In this document: piece after piece, positions 29,197-37,829 of the stretch
Layout: each line of letters starts with the position of its first letter
Numbering within the stretch: position 1 is the first letter of the stretch
From: Cohnella cholangitidis
Lineage (GTDB): Bacteria > Bacillota > Bacilli > Paenibacillales > Paenibacillaceae
DNA length: 64,000 nt
Direction: 5' to 3'
Assembly: GCF_014107495.1 (NCBI RefSeq)
Contig: NZ_CP041969.1
Span: forward strand, 2,505,501 to 2,569,500
Made by a program: the position numbers and the translations under genes
Notes under the pieces: model-generated
The model's database searches: none
Seen by the model: only the letters and a program-made list of their open reading frames with translations
What the model was told of the DNA's origin: nothing

Positions 29197-29347
29197 CTGT
29201 AATATGACCAAAACGATGACGACGGTAACTTACTGGGGTTACTAAGATTGCCATATAATAACTCTCGACGGATCTGATAGAAGCCTTCGCAGTGCACGGC
29301 AGGGCTTCCCCAAATCGAACGTATAAAAAAAGGAGTTATTCCCCATT

Positions 29348-30013
29348 ATGAAAAAGCCAGCTCGTTTACTTACCGCTACTGCCTTAATATGCGCCCTAAT
29401 GGTTCCTTCCCTTGCTTCCGCTGCGGAAGCAAGCAAAGAAGCCGCCCCGCCGGAAGTTAAACCTATCCAAGCATCGTTGACCAAAGAAGGCGGCTTTGCC
29501 GCTCTTCAAGTCGGCAAACAAGTATTCGTGTACAACAACGACGGGCAATTGTTCCAAACGAAAGGCAAAGAACGCGTCGGCGATCTGCAGGACCTGTTCG
29601 TCATTCCTTATGGCCCTATGCAAATCCCGATGATCCTGATCAAGAACGACAAGAACGGATACATGGTATTCAGCGATCTATGGCCTAAAATTGTACCGGG
29701 CAAGGAACAGGACACGACCGATGCCTACTACAGCGGCCGCATCCATACTTCCGCGCGCGATAAAGTCGTTACGAGAACCGGCCATCACTACGCCGAGAAA
29801 ATCGGGGATGAAGTCGCCGTATTTACCGCGAACGATTTCGACGATCTGAAAAAAGGGTTCCACGAATCCTTCCGCGTGAAAGGCGAGCTTAGAGGCCTGA
29901 TCCTGTACGATTGCTGCCCTTACTTGGTCGTAGACGACGGCAAAGAAACGCTCTCCGTCTATCACGCCGGCGAGAACGGCGCGGAACTGGCTAGCTCCAT
30001 CGAATTCAAGTAA
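29348..30013 (+). CDS. Exported hypothetical protein
   Basis: 221 residues with a clear Sec signal peptide (MKKPARLLTATALICALMVP, cleavage after ASAAEA). The mature part is beta-rich and repetitive in style (QASLTKEGGFAALQVGKQVFVYNNDG; YYSGRIHTSARDKV; LRGLILYDCCPYLVVDDG), with a CC pair near residue 188. Not recognised. Preceded by AAAAAAAGGAGTTATTCCCC. The next two small genes follow on the same strand within 200 bases and may be co-transcribed. Confidence 0.7.
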   Translation: MKKPARLLTATALICALMVPSLASAAEASKEAAPPEVKPIQASLTKEGGFAALQVGKQVFVYNNDGQLFQTKGKERVGDLQDLFVIPYGPMQIPMILIKNDKNGYMVFSDLWPKIVPGKEQDTTDAYYSGRIHTSARDKVVTRTGHHYAEKIGDEVAVFTANDFDDLKKGFHESFRVKGELRGLILYDCCPYLVVDDGKETLSVYHAGENGAELASSIEFK

Positions 30014-30077
30014 TGGTATTTCGTCCATTCGGGAATAGTATGCAGGTGAACTCAACTTAGGAGGGACCTACACCTGC

Positions 30078-30209
30078 ATGGACGATACGCACGAATTTGT
30101 CGAGAAGCTTCACGATACGCAGAACAAAGCTAAACGGAACAAAAAACGGCAAAACGAGGAAGACCCCGGCAACAAGCTGCCGGGCAAGCAACATAGCACC
30201 AATAAGTAG
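30078..30209 (+). CDS. Small Lys-rich protein, DUF4023-like (43 residues)
   Basis: MDDTHEFVEKLHDTQNKAKR at the N-terminus and KLPGKQHSTNK at the C-terminus. Length, high Lys/Asn/Gln content and the THEFVEKLHDTQ pattern agree with small DUF4023 proteins of Bacillales, of unknown function. AGGAGGGACC lies 12 bases before the ATG. It sits between two exported proteins on the same strand. Confidence 0.6.
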   Translation: MDDTHEFVEKLHDTQNKAKRNKKRQNEEDPGNKLPGKQHSTNK

Positions 30210-30226
30210 GCCAGGGAGGTGAAGGT

Positions 30227-30442
30227 ATGCGCAAACTGATCTTAGCAGCGGTTATGGCGGCAAGTCTGTTCGTGGCTGTGCAGGGTGCTTCTGCCAAAAG
30301 CGCTGCGGATGATGCGAGTATTGCGAACGGAGGACACAACGAGCCTCCGGTCGGAATTAGTAACGGCGGGCATAACGAACCTCCTACTGGCGGCATTGTA
30401 AATGGAGGACATAACGAACCTCCCGTTGGCGGATTACGCTAG
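30227..30442 (+). CDS. Small exported protein with three NGGHNEPP repeats
   Basis: 71 residues: a signal peptide (MRKLILAAVMAASLFVAVQG, cleavage near GASA-KS), a short acidic spacer and three copies of N-G-G-H-N-E-P-P separated by 4-5 residues, each followed by V-G or T-G-G. The three copies differ at synonymous positions (aacggaggacacaacgagcc, aacggcgggcataacgaacc, aatggaggacataacgaacc), so the repeat is under protein-level selection. The start is at 30227 behind GGGAGGTGAAGGT. Function unknown: candidate exported peptide precursor or His/Glu metal binder. Confidence 0.68.
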   Translation: MRKLILAAVMAASLFVAVQGASAKSAADDASIANGGHNEPPVGISNGGHNEPPTGGIVNGGHNEPPVGGLR

Positions 30443-30476
30443 ACGTAAGCTAAAGCATTCTCGCAACAAGAACAGA

Positions 30477-30521
30477 AGAACCTTCAAACCCGCCGTTACG
30501 GTGGGGCTGAAGGTTCTTTTT
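30477..30521. terminator. Bidirectional terminator between the repeat-peptide gene and thiD
   Basis: AGAACCTTCA at 30477-30486 pairs with TGAAGGTTCT at 30508-30517, with an inner CCCGCCG/CGGTGGG extension, and is followed by five T on the plus strand. It directly abuts the end of the minus-strand thiD. Confidence 0.8.
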
Positions 30522-31345
30522 CTACGCCATCGACAAGCTTCTCCGGTAAGCCCAATGATTCGTAGGCCCCCGGCCGTTGCCGATGTTTATTCCGTCTTCG
30601 ATCGCGGCTTGAATGAACGCTTTGGCTTGACGCGCCGCCGCTTCCATTTCCATCCCCCGGGCGAGCCGGCCGCCAAAGCCGCGGAGAAAGTGCAGCCGGT
30701 GCCATGCGTATGCGCCGTATCTACTCTCCTACCCGCGATCTCGGTAAAACTATGGCCATCGAACAGCAAGTCCACGGCTTCCGCTCCGGAATCGTGGCCG
30801 CCTTTGACGATGACATATTTAACGCCGTAGCCGGCGAGTCTCTTCGCCGCCTCTCGCTTATCCAATGGAGTGACGATGGCCATCCCCGTCAACTTCTCCG
30901 CTTCGGGAATGTTCGGCGTAACGACTTCGGTTAACGGCAATAGCGATCCGGTAAGGGCTTGTATCGCCTCTTCCTGCAGAAGCACGGAGCCCCCTTTGGC
31001 GACCATCACCGGATCTACGACTACCTTCTTCCAACCGAACTCTTGAATCGCTCCCGCCACCGCACGGATGATCTCCCCGCTAAACAGCATCCCCGTCTTG
31101 AGCGCGTCGACCCTGATATCGCTGCCTACCGAACGGATTTGCTGGATCACCGCCTCCGGGCTCAGCGGATATACGGCCTGCACTCCGTTCGTATTCTGCG
31201 CGGTTACTGCCGTGAGCGCGGACATTCCGTACACGTCAAGCTCTTGGAAGGTTTTTAAGTCCGCTTGGATGCCCGCCCCTCCGCCGCTGTCTGAACCCGC
31301 TATGGTTAACGCCCGGCTCACTTTGCAATCAAGCTTTATGTCCAC
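30522..31345 (-). pseudogene. thiD: Hydroxymethylpyrimidine (phosphate) kinase ThiD, frameshifted near the C-terminus
   Basis: ThiD phosphorylates HMP and HMP-P for thiamine synthesis. Visible are RALTIAGSDSGGGAGIQADLKTF, GMSALTAVTAQNT, VVDPVMVAKGG, LTPNIPEA-like TPNIPEAEKL, VIVKGGH and the anion-hole HTHGTGCTFSAALAA. After this the frame runs off into unrelated sequence ending at 30587. Adding one C near 30662 restores A-G-L-A-R-G-M-E-M-E-A-A-A-R-Q-A-K-A-F, continuing to a stop at 30522 through G-R-G-P-T-N-H-W-A, the expected ThiD C-terminus. The GTG start at 31345 follows GAGGGTAGCC; the upstream open frame to 31903 overlaps thiO and is not coding. Last gene of the thiamine operon. Confidence 0.85.
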
Positions 31346-31410
31346 GGCTACCCTCAACTCCTCTCTCTTATGATTTATCATGCAACTATGTATGGAAGGA
31401 GTCGGCAGCT

Positions 31411-32529
31411 TCAATCGCTTCTTCCGAATCGATCCGGATCGAAAGCCCGATGATAATCCGGGACCCGTTTTCCCTCGACATAGTCGGCTACAAGCTTGGC
31501 CGTTGCCGGACTCAGAAGAATGCCGTTGCGATAATGGCCGACCGCCATTACGACTCGGTTCGAAGCGCTCAAAGGTCCGATCAACGGCAAACCGTCCTGC
31601 GTCGATGGACGCAACCCGGCCCAACGATGGAAAGGCACCCGGTTCGCAAGAAAAGGAAAAGCCTGTTTGTTCCATCTCCTCAATCGCTCGATGCCTTTGT
31701 CCGTTACGGACGTGTCGAAGCCCGCGACATCCTCGGACGCCCCGCACACCAACGTCGAGTTTTCTTTCCCTACCAGATAGCCCTGATTGCCGAAAACCAT
31801 ATGTCGAACGGGTTTCGTTTCCGTCTCGTACGCGCATATCTGTCCGCGAATCGGGTACACGGGAATGGCGATGCCGAACGTATCCGCAAGCTCCCGGGCC
31901 CACGCCCCGGAACAGACAACGAGCCGGTCTCCGCCGAACGTGCGTTGATCCGCAGTTTGGACAACGATTTCGCTATGCCACTCGGCTATCGTCAGCTTTT
32001 CCAAGTTCTCGTAGATCCGCACGCCCAATAACCGGCAGGCTTGCTCAAGCGCGCGTACGTAATCCGGGGAATAGAGATGGCTTTCTTCCGGCGTGCGCAA
32101 CGCCGCTCGTACGTTCCGGGACAGCATAGGTTCGATCTGGAACAATTCTTCTCCCTCCAGGATGGTACCCGAGGAACCGTGTTCCCTCTGCCATAGAATC
32201 CTTCCTTCGAGCGCCAGCCTATCCGCTTCATGGTAAGCGATATAGAGGCTTCCCGAATGGGTGTATTCGAAGGCCATACCCGAAACCCGTTTGACATGCG
32301 ACTGCCACTCGGGATAGACGCGCAGGCTTTCCAAGCCTAATCGAAAAAATTCGTCCGGCCCCTCCGCGTTTTCGGAGTATGGCGCCAGCATGCCGGCGGC
32401 GGCGCCGGAAGCTTGTCCTCCGCAGCGGTTGATTTCCAATACGGCGACCTCGTGCCCCCGATTCCGCAGCTCGAACGCGCAGGATAGTCCGATTACCCCT
32501 CCGCCCATTACCAGAATCGTTTCTGTCAT
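31411..32529 (-). CDS. thiO: Glycine oxidase ThiO
   Basis: FAD-dependent oxidase making iminoglycine for the thiazole ring. 372 residues, with an N-terminal FAD site TILVMGGGVIGLSCAFEL, GQASGAAAGMLAP, a mid GDRLVVCSGAWAREL and a C-terminal RWAGLRPSTQDGLPLIGPL and GHYRNGILLSPATAKL. Full length. It lies between thiG (26 bases upstream) and thiD in the operon. The aerobic ThiO route (rather than ThiH) fits a Bacillales organism. Confidence 0.93.
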   Translation of the reverse strand: MTETILVMGGGVIGLSCAFELRNRGHEVAVLEINRCGGQASGAAAGMLAPYSENAEGPDEFFRLGLESLRVYPEWQSHVKRVSGMAFEYTHSGSLYIAYHEADRLALEGRILWQREHGSSGTILEGEELFQIEPMLSRNVRAALRTPEESHLYSPDYVRALEQACRLLGVRIYENLEKLTIAEWHSEIVVQTADQRTFGGDRLVVCSGAWARELADTFGIAIPVYPIRGQICAYETETKPVRHMVFGNQGYLVGKENSTLVCGASEDVAGFDTSVTDKGIERLRRWNKQAFPFLANRVPFHRWAGLRPSTQDGLPLIGPLSASNRVVMAVGHYRNGILLSPATAKLVADYVEGKRVPDYHRAFDPDRFGRSD

Positions 32530-32555
32530 GCCGAAACCTTCTCTCCACTATGGCC

Positions 32556-33344
32556 TTATTTCAATTTAAACTCGTCGAAACCGCTGCTCGCGGATGCATA
32601 TTTCTTCTTCGAGATTCGTCCGGACAAATAGGCAAGCCTGCCCGCTTCGATCCCCAATCTCATCGCGCGCGCCATCCCGATGGGGTCCCTCGCCTTGGCT
32701 ACCGGCGTATTCATCAGCACGCCGGATACGCCGAGCTCCATCGCCTGGGTCACGTCGCTTACGGAGCCAAGTCCGGCATCTATGATAACGGGAACTTTCG
32801 CTTCTTCGACGATCAGGCCGATATTATAGGGATTGAGGATCCCCAATCCCGTTCCGATAGGAGCTCCTCCCGGCATGACCGCCGCCGCGCCCGCTTCTTC
32901 GAGACGTTTGCACATGACGGGATCATCCGGCAAGTAAGGCAAAACCGTGAAGCCTTCCTTAACGAGAATTTCCGTCGCTTTTAATGTCTCGAGCGGATCC
33001 GGCAGCAGCGTACGCTCGTTCGCGCTAATCTCGACCTTGATCCAATCGCTCAAGCCGGATGCGCGCGCCAGCCTGGCGATCCTAACGGCTTCCTCGGCCG
33101 TGCTCGCGCCGGAAGTGTTCGGCAGATACCGATATTGCCCCTCCTGCAGATGTTGCAGGATGGAATCGTCCTCGGTCGCTTCCAGGTTGATTCGCCGGAT
33201 GGCGAAGGTCAGCACCTCCGCTCCCGATGCTTTGATCGCTTCCATCTGAACATAAGGATTCGGAAACAAGCCCGTCCCGATAAAAAAACGGGAAGTTAAT
33301 TCATGGCTGCCAATGCGCCAAACATCGTTCTTCACTTGTCTCAT
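32556..33344 (-). CDS. thiG: Thiazole synthase ThiG
   Basis: Forms the thiazole phosphate from deoxyxylulose-5-phosphate, iminoglycine and ThiS thiocarboxylate. 262 residues: SRFFIGTGLFPNP, a catalytic Lys in WIKVEI (about residue 97), PDDPVMCKRLEEAGAAAVMPGGAPIGTGLG, VPVIIDAGLGSVSD and GVLMNTPVAKARDP are all typical. It starts 4 bases inside the end of thiS (coupled translation). Confidence 0.95.
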   Translation of the reverse strand: MRQVKNDVWRIGSHELTSRFFIGTGLFPNPYVQMEAIKASGAEVLTFAIRRINLEATEDDSILQHLQEGQYRYLPNTSGASTAEEAVRIARLARASGLSDWIKVEISANERTLLPDPLETLKATEILVKEGFTVLPYLPDDPVMCKRLEEAGAAAVMPGGAPIGTGLGILNPYNIGLIVEEAKVPVIIDAGLGSVSDVTQAMELGVSGVLMNTPVAKARDPIGMARAMRLGIEAGRLAYLSGRISKKKYASASSGFDEFKLK

Positions 33345-33538
33345 CCCCCTCCCACAAAATGAACCAGCTCAAGCCGCATGCCGGGGCGAACCTCCGCGGT
33401 CGCCCATTGCTCCTTGGTCAGAACCGCTCCGTCCGCTTCCACGACGACCGGCTTGCCCTCCAATCCGAAGTGCGCGATCACCTCTTGGACCGTATGAACG
33501 TTCAACTCTTGCCGCAATCCGTTGATTACGAGCTCCAC
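33341..33538 (-). CDS. thiS: Sulfur carrier protein ThiS
   Basis: 65 residues, ubiquitin-like, ending in VHFVGGG, whose terminal glycines are adenylated by ThiF and carry the sulfur as a thiocarboxylate. The start ELVINGLRQEL and the ELVHFVGGG end fit Bacillales ThiS. Overlaps thiG by 4 bases; 4 bases separate it from thiE. Confidence 0.92.
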   Translation of the reverse strand: MELVINGLRQELNVHTVQEVIAHFGLEGKPVVVEADGAVLTKEQWATAEVRPGMRLELVHFVGGG

Positions 33539-33542
33539 GCTA

Positions 33543-34166
33543 TCACCTCGTCTTATTCAGCTTGCTTAGAAAAGCTTCGCAAGTTCCCTTCACGTCCGTA
33601 CTGCCTACGATTTCGCTAACCGCGCAAATCCGTGTCGCTCCCGCTTCGATTACCTCGTCGACATTACGCAATTTAATGCCCCCAATGGCCACGAACGGGA
33701 TTTTGATCGTTCGGGCCACTTCCCGCACGTACGATACGGTCACCGGATCGACAACGTCCGCTTTCGTTGCGGTGCGGTAAACGGGACCGACTCCGATATA
33801 ATCCGCGCCCTGACGCTCCGCTAGCAGCGCCTCTCCGATTGCATGGGTTGAGATCCCGATGATTTTGCCGCCGACGATTTTCCGCGCTTCCGCCAGCGGC
33901 AGATCCTCTTGGCCGAGGTGAATGCCGTCCGCGTCGACTTCCATCGCGATATCGATGTGATCGTTGACGATAAAGGTCACGCCATGCTTGAGTGTCAACT
34001 CCCGCAGCTCTTTCGCTTTTCGTAGCAGCTCCGGCTTTTCGCTTGTTTTATCCCTGAGCTGGATGATATCCACTCCCCCGAGAATGGCCTCTTCCATCAC
34101 CTCGATAATGTCACGTCCCGGATGAAATTGTTCGCCTGTTATCGCATATAAACGAAAATCCCTCAT
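33543..34166 (-). CDS. thiE: Thiamine-phosphate synthase ThiE
   Basis: Couples HMP-PP with the thiazole phosphate. 207 residues as a TIM barrel: DIIQLRDKT, FIVNDHIDIAMEVDADGIHLGQEDLP, YIGVGPVYRTATK, FVAIGGI and a phosphate-binding GATRICAVSEI. The start at 34166 (MRDFRLYAIT) has GGAGGAGCC upstream; the frame extends to 34184. Confidence 0.94.
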   Translation of the reverse strand: MRDFRLYAITGEQFHPGRDIIEVMEEAILGGVDIIQLRDKTSEKPELLRKAKELRELTLKHGVTFIVNDHIDIAMEVDADGIHLGQEDLPLAEARKIVGGKIIGISTHAIGEALLAERQGADYIGVGPVYRTATKADVVDPVTVSYVREVARTIKIPFVAIGGIKLRNVDEVIEAGATRICAVSEIVGSTDVKGTCEAFLSKLNKTR

Positions 34167-34184
34167 ATCCCACGGCTCCTCCAA

Positions 34185-35198
34185 TCAATTCCCGATATAA
34201 CGGGCATATAAAATTTTGGCCCTAATCAAATCATCCGTGCCCTGCACCAATACGCGCCCGTCCGGAAACAACACAAGCCGTTCGCCCTCGGGAAGCTCCG
34301 CCCTTAGCAAGTAGGCGTTCGCGGCAACCTTCGCGGCCGCGGGCTCTAGCCTTAGGCGCCACGACGCCAGATCCAACGGCCCGTTGCCAGCGATTTGCAC
34401 CGTCCCCCGGCCGCACAAGGTAACCATCTCCTCGCGCTCGGCATAATCAAGAGCGGGATATTGCTTCAACTGACAGCAAGGGCAATCGTTCAGAGGTTCC
34501 CCGAGCTTCATCTCGTAGTAGCGGTTTTCCCACACATCGAACGTAAGCAAGCTGTTTCTCCTTTTCTCTCCGGCTTCGACCAGAAACTTCAAAGCCTCGA
34601 CCGCTTGATAGGAAGCGACGATATCGACGACCGGAGCGATTACGCCGATCGTATCGCAAGTTTGCCCGCCGGCATCCGCCGACTGAATGAAGCAGCGCAA
34701 GCACGGAGTCGCGCCCGGCACGAGTATCGCGCTCATTCCCCTCGAGCTGACGGCTCCGCCATAGGTAAAGGGAATTCCCTTGCGGAAACAAGCGTCATTG
34801 AGCAGGAACCTCGTTTGAAAATTATCCGTGCCGTCCAACACAAGATCTATGTCCTCAATCAGCGACTCGATATTATGAACGGTAACGTCGGCCACGATCG
34901 GCTCCAGCCGGACGTCGGAATTGAATTTACGGAGCTTCTTCTCGGCCGCGATCGCCTTCGGATAGCCGTTCTCCACATCCTCTTCGTCGTATAGCATTTG
35001 CCGCTGCAAATTGCTCGTCTCCACGTAATCCCGATCGACGATACGCACCAAACCCACTCCGGCTCTCACCATGTGGTTGGCCAGCACGGTGCCAAGAGCT
35101 CCCATTCCTATAATGCACACCGCGCTATCCTTCAGTTTTCGCTGCCCCTCTTCGCCGATCGGCGCAAACAGCATCTGCCTGGAATATCGTTCATTCAT
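34185..35198 (-). CDS. thiF: ThiF/MoeB-type sulfur-carrier adenylyltransferase
   Basis: 337 residues. ATP site GMGALGTVLANHM with the RQMLYDEEDV segment, an active-site DGTDNFQTRFLLNDAC stretch, and zinc cysteines in CLRC and CPCC. Adenylates the ThiS C-terminus inside the thi operon; the same fold serves MoaD in MoeB. There is no C-terminal rhodanese domain but a unique 70-residue tail (LEPAAAKVAANAYLLRAELP, then FPDGRVLVQGTDD). Ends 19 bases before the thiE start. Confidence 0.9.
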   Translation of the reverse strand: MNERYSRQMLFAPIGEEGQRKLKDSAVCIIGMGALGTVLANHMVRAGVGLVRIVDRDYVETSNLQRQMLYDEEDVENGYPKAIAAEKKLRKFNSDVRLEPIVADVTVHNIESLIEDIDLVLDGTDNFQTRFLLNDACFRKGIPFTYGGAVSSRGMSAILVPGATPCLRCFIQSADAGGQTCDTIGVIAPVVDIVASYQAVEALKFLVEAGEKRRNSLLTFDVWENRYYEMKLGEPLNDCPCCQLKQYPALDYAEREEMVTLCGRGTVQIAGNGPLDLASWRLRLEPAAAKVAANAYLLRAELPEGERLVLFPDGRVLVQGTDDLIRAKILYARYIGN

Positions 35199-35217
35199 AC
35201 GCCGGTCTTCCTTCCCG

Positions 35218-36219
35218 TCACAAATTGACGAATGCCTGCTCCGCCTTGATCTCCTTCTTCAGTTGACCGTGCTCCGTCAGCCATCCGATAACCGAGTTCC
35301 ATGACTGCTCCGATTGGATGCCGAACGGCTCCGAACCCGCGTCCATCAGCGGGAGCAAAATTGCCAAGCTCATTTTCTCTATATCCGCATCCAACGGGAA
35401 GTCCGCGCTTTGCTTGTCGAGCAACAGCTGCAAGGCTTGTTCGGGGTGGCTTGCGGTATATTCCTGTCCTTTGGCAGCGGCGGCCATGAATTTCTTATAC
35501 GCCTCGCCATTGTTCTTGACGCCGTCCTCGCTGGCCGTCAGCACGAGCTCGTAATAATCCGGAACCCCGTACTTGGAAGGGTCGAACGTCGCAAGCTTCT
35601 CTCCTTCCTTCTCCAGCAACAGCTTCTCGTGATTTACGTAACCCCCGATAATGGCGTCTACTTTTTCAGTCGTCATCGCGGGAATGAGATCCCATCCGAT
35701 ATCTACGTAATTCAGCTTGGACGGATCTCCGCCGTCCGATTTCACCATCGTATTCACGACGGCTTCATCGAGAGGAAGGGAAGGATAGCCGATTTTCTTG
35801 CCTTCCAAATCCTTAGGGCTTTGCACCCCCGCCGATTCCAGCACGAACAATTGGTTAAGCGGATGCCGGACGATCGCGGCTACGGATACGATCGGAATAT
35901 CCTCGGAGCGCGATACCGCCACCTGCATTTGATAACTAAGCGCAAGATCCGCTTTTCCCGTCGCTACCAGCTTGAGGGCATCGTTCGTGTCCGCCGGCGT
36001 CTGAAGCTTGACCTTCAATCCCGCGTCCTTGAAATATCCTTGTTCTTCGGCGGCATATAGAAAGGTATGCACCGCGTTCGGATACCAGTCCAGCAGCACG
36101 GTGAGCTCAGTCAGCCCGGACTCGGCTTGCTTATTCGAGGCGCATCCCGCTACCCCGACCATTGCTAGCGAAAGCGCGATAGACCACCAACTTCTTTTAA
36201 TCCAATGACGATACTTCAC
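35218..36219 (-). CDS. thiY: ThiY-type pyrimidine-precursor binding lipoprotein
   Basis: 333 residues. Signal peptide with lipobox (LAMVGVAGCASN), then an NMT1/THI5-like domain starting LTVLLDWYPNAVHTFLYAAEEQGYF, with LVATGKADLALSYQMQV. It is the extracellular binding protein of ThiXYZ, which takes up formylaminopyrimidine in thiamine salvage. Assignment relies on the family and on the adjacent tenA, permease and ATPase genes. Confidence 0.88.
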   Translation of the reverse strand: MKYRHWIKRSWWSIALSLAMVGVAGCASNKQAESGLTELTVLLDWYPNAVHTFLYAAEEQGYFKDAGLKVKLQTPADTNDALKLVATGKADLALSYQMQVAVSRSEDIPIVSVAAIVRHPLNQLFVLESAGVQSPKDLEGKKIGYPSLPLDEAVVNTMVKSDGGDPSKLNYVDIGWDLIPAMTTEKVDAIIGGYVNHEKLLLEKEGEKLATFDPSKYGVPDYYELVLTASEDGVKNNGEAYKKFMAAAAKGQEYTASHPEQALQLLLDKQSADFPLDADIEKMSLAILLPLMDAGSEPFGIQSEQSWNSVIGWLTEHGQLKKEIKAEQAFVNL

Positions 36220-36240
36220 TGTAAAACTCCCCTCTTCAAC

Positions 36241-37011
36241 TTAAAATCTTTTATTTTTTTGCGATCGACGATGGGCCAGAACCGCCCTTTCCGCCCACTG
36301 AACGGCTAAGAACAAGGCGATTCCCATGACCGACAGCAGCAGAACTCCCGAGAAAACCGCTTCGCCGCGCAACATATTCGATGATCTCTTCGTGTACATG
36401 CCAAGGCCCGATTCCCCTCCCAACCATTCTCCGAGCGTCGCCCCTCCGACGCTGATCGCGGCGGCCATCTTCAAACCGGTAAAAAAACCGGGCAGAGCCG
36501 ATGGAATTTTCCATTTGAGGAACAATTGGCGTTTGTTAGCCCCCACCGTTCTCATCCATTCCCCGATATCCGGGTCGGCGGAGCGGAACCCGTCCGCCGT
36601 ATTCACGGCTATGGGAAAGAAAGTGAACAGGATGACAACGGCCACCTTGCTACCTAATTCATAACCGAACCACATGACCATGATGGGCGACAAGGCGATG
36701 ATCGGTATGGTCTGGGACGCGACGATCAACGGATAAATCGTCTTTTTGGCCAAACCGGAGCTCTCGATCCACACCGCGGCCAACGTACCGACTACGGCGG
36801 AAATTCCGAGCCCGAGCAGCGCCTCCCCCAAGGTGATGGCAAAGTGCTTGCCGAGCAGCCGTCCGTTGTCCCCTATGGAAACCATGACGTCGGAGAGCTT
36901 AGGGATGATGTAATGCGGGATATCGAAAATCGTCGTTCCGATTTCCCATCCGGCAGCCGATAAGAACAGAAAGACTAGCACCGGCAAACTATCCGCGAAG
37001 CTGCGTCTCAT
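36241..37011 (-). CDS. thiX: ThiX-type ABC transporter permease
   Basis: 256 residues, about six membrane segments, with the SsuC/TauC-type cytoplasmic loop WMRTVGANKRQLFLKWKIPSALPGFFTGL that contacts the ATPase. Its start overlaps the thiZ stop by 4 bases (ATGA). Imports the pyrimidine precursor delivered by ThiY. Confidence 0.88.
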   Translation of the reverse strand: MRRSFADSLPVLVFLFLSAAGWEIGTTIFDIPHYIIPKLSDVMVSIGDNGRLLGKHFAITLGEALLGLGISAVVGTLAAVWIESSGLAKKTIYPLIVASQTIPIIALSPIMVMWFGYELGSKVAVVILFTFFPIAVNTADGFRSADPDIGEWMRTVGANKRQLFLKWKIPSALPGFFTGLKMAAAISVGGATLGEWLGGESGLGMYTKRSSNMLRGEAVFSGVLLLSVMGIALFLAVQWAERAVLAHRRSQKNKRF

Positions 37012-37829
37012 AACCTTCTTCCTTTCGATTCGCCGGAATCCCGTTCATACAGCCCGAGCAGCCGGCGCTTCAAACCGATGAATTCCTCGTCCATCACGGT
37101 TTCATAAGTTCGGGGCCGGGGCAAATGAACCTCAAGCTCTTTAAAAACCCTAACGGGCGATTCCGCCGCAACGAGCACCCGGTCGGACAGGAGCAGCGCC
37201 TCATCCGCATCATGGGTTATGAACAAGATCGTCTTGCGGCGCTGCTCCCAAACCCGCATGAGCCATTCCTGCATGCTAACGCGCGTCATGGCGTCCAAAG
37301 CGCTGAAAGGCTCGTCCAGGAGGAGCAGTTCGCCCCCTCCCAGAAGGGAGCGCAGAAACGAGACCCTCTGACGCATCCCGCCCGACAGTTCGTCGGGGTA
37401 TTTGTTTTCCGTTCCTTCCAGTCCCATCTCCGGGAGCAACTCCAACACCCGGCGACGGGCCTCCCGCTTCGCCGTTCCTCCAAGCTCCAGTCCCAACGCG
37501 GCATTATCGAGCACGGTTTTCCATGGCATCAGGGCATCCTTCTGGGGCATATACCCGATTTTCCCCAGCTTGGAGGCCTCGGCGGCGGAGGCTTTCGCCT
37601 CTCCGATGGCAATCGTACCGGATTGGGGGAGCAGCAGACCCGCGAGCAGCCGGAATAAAGTCGTCTTTCCCATGCCGCTTGCCGCAAGAATGCTAACGAA
37701 TTCCCCTTGTTTAATCTCGAAGTCCAACCCCCGGAATAAAGCAGGCTCTCCGGGGAAGGAATAGGCAAGTCCTTGAACCGACAGCGCTACCTGCCGACCA
37801 TTCCGATTCTTTTCGCTCAAATCGGCCAC
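37008..37829 (-). CDS. thiZ: ThiZ-type ABC transporter ATPase
   Basis: 273 residues: Walker A AASGMGKTT, Q-loop GYMPQKDALMPW, signature LSGGMRQR, Walker B LLLLDEPFSALDA and switch FITHDADEA. Closest to the nitrate/taurine/ThiZ subfamily. Its start lies inside the 3' end of tenA and its stop inside thiX, so the genes are translationally coupled. Confidence 0.88.
   Translation of the reverse strand: MADLSEKNRNGRQVALSVQGLAYSFPGEPALFRGLDFEIKQGEFVSILAASGMGKTTLFRLLAGLLLPQSGTIAIGEAKASAAEASKLGKIGYMPQKDALMPWKTVLDNAALGLELGGTAKREARRRVLELLPEMGLEGTENKYPDELSGGMRQRVSFLRSLLGGGELLLLDEPFSALDAMTRVSMQEWLMRVWEQRRKTILFITHDADEALLLSDRVLVAAESPVRVFKELEVHLPRPRTYETVMDEEFIGLKRRLLGLYERDSGESKGRRL

Noticed and set aside
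31346..31903. N-terminal extension of thiD
   Set aside because: It overlaps thiO in another frame and has no family resemblance; the ThiD start motif lies at about 31330.
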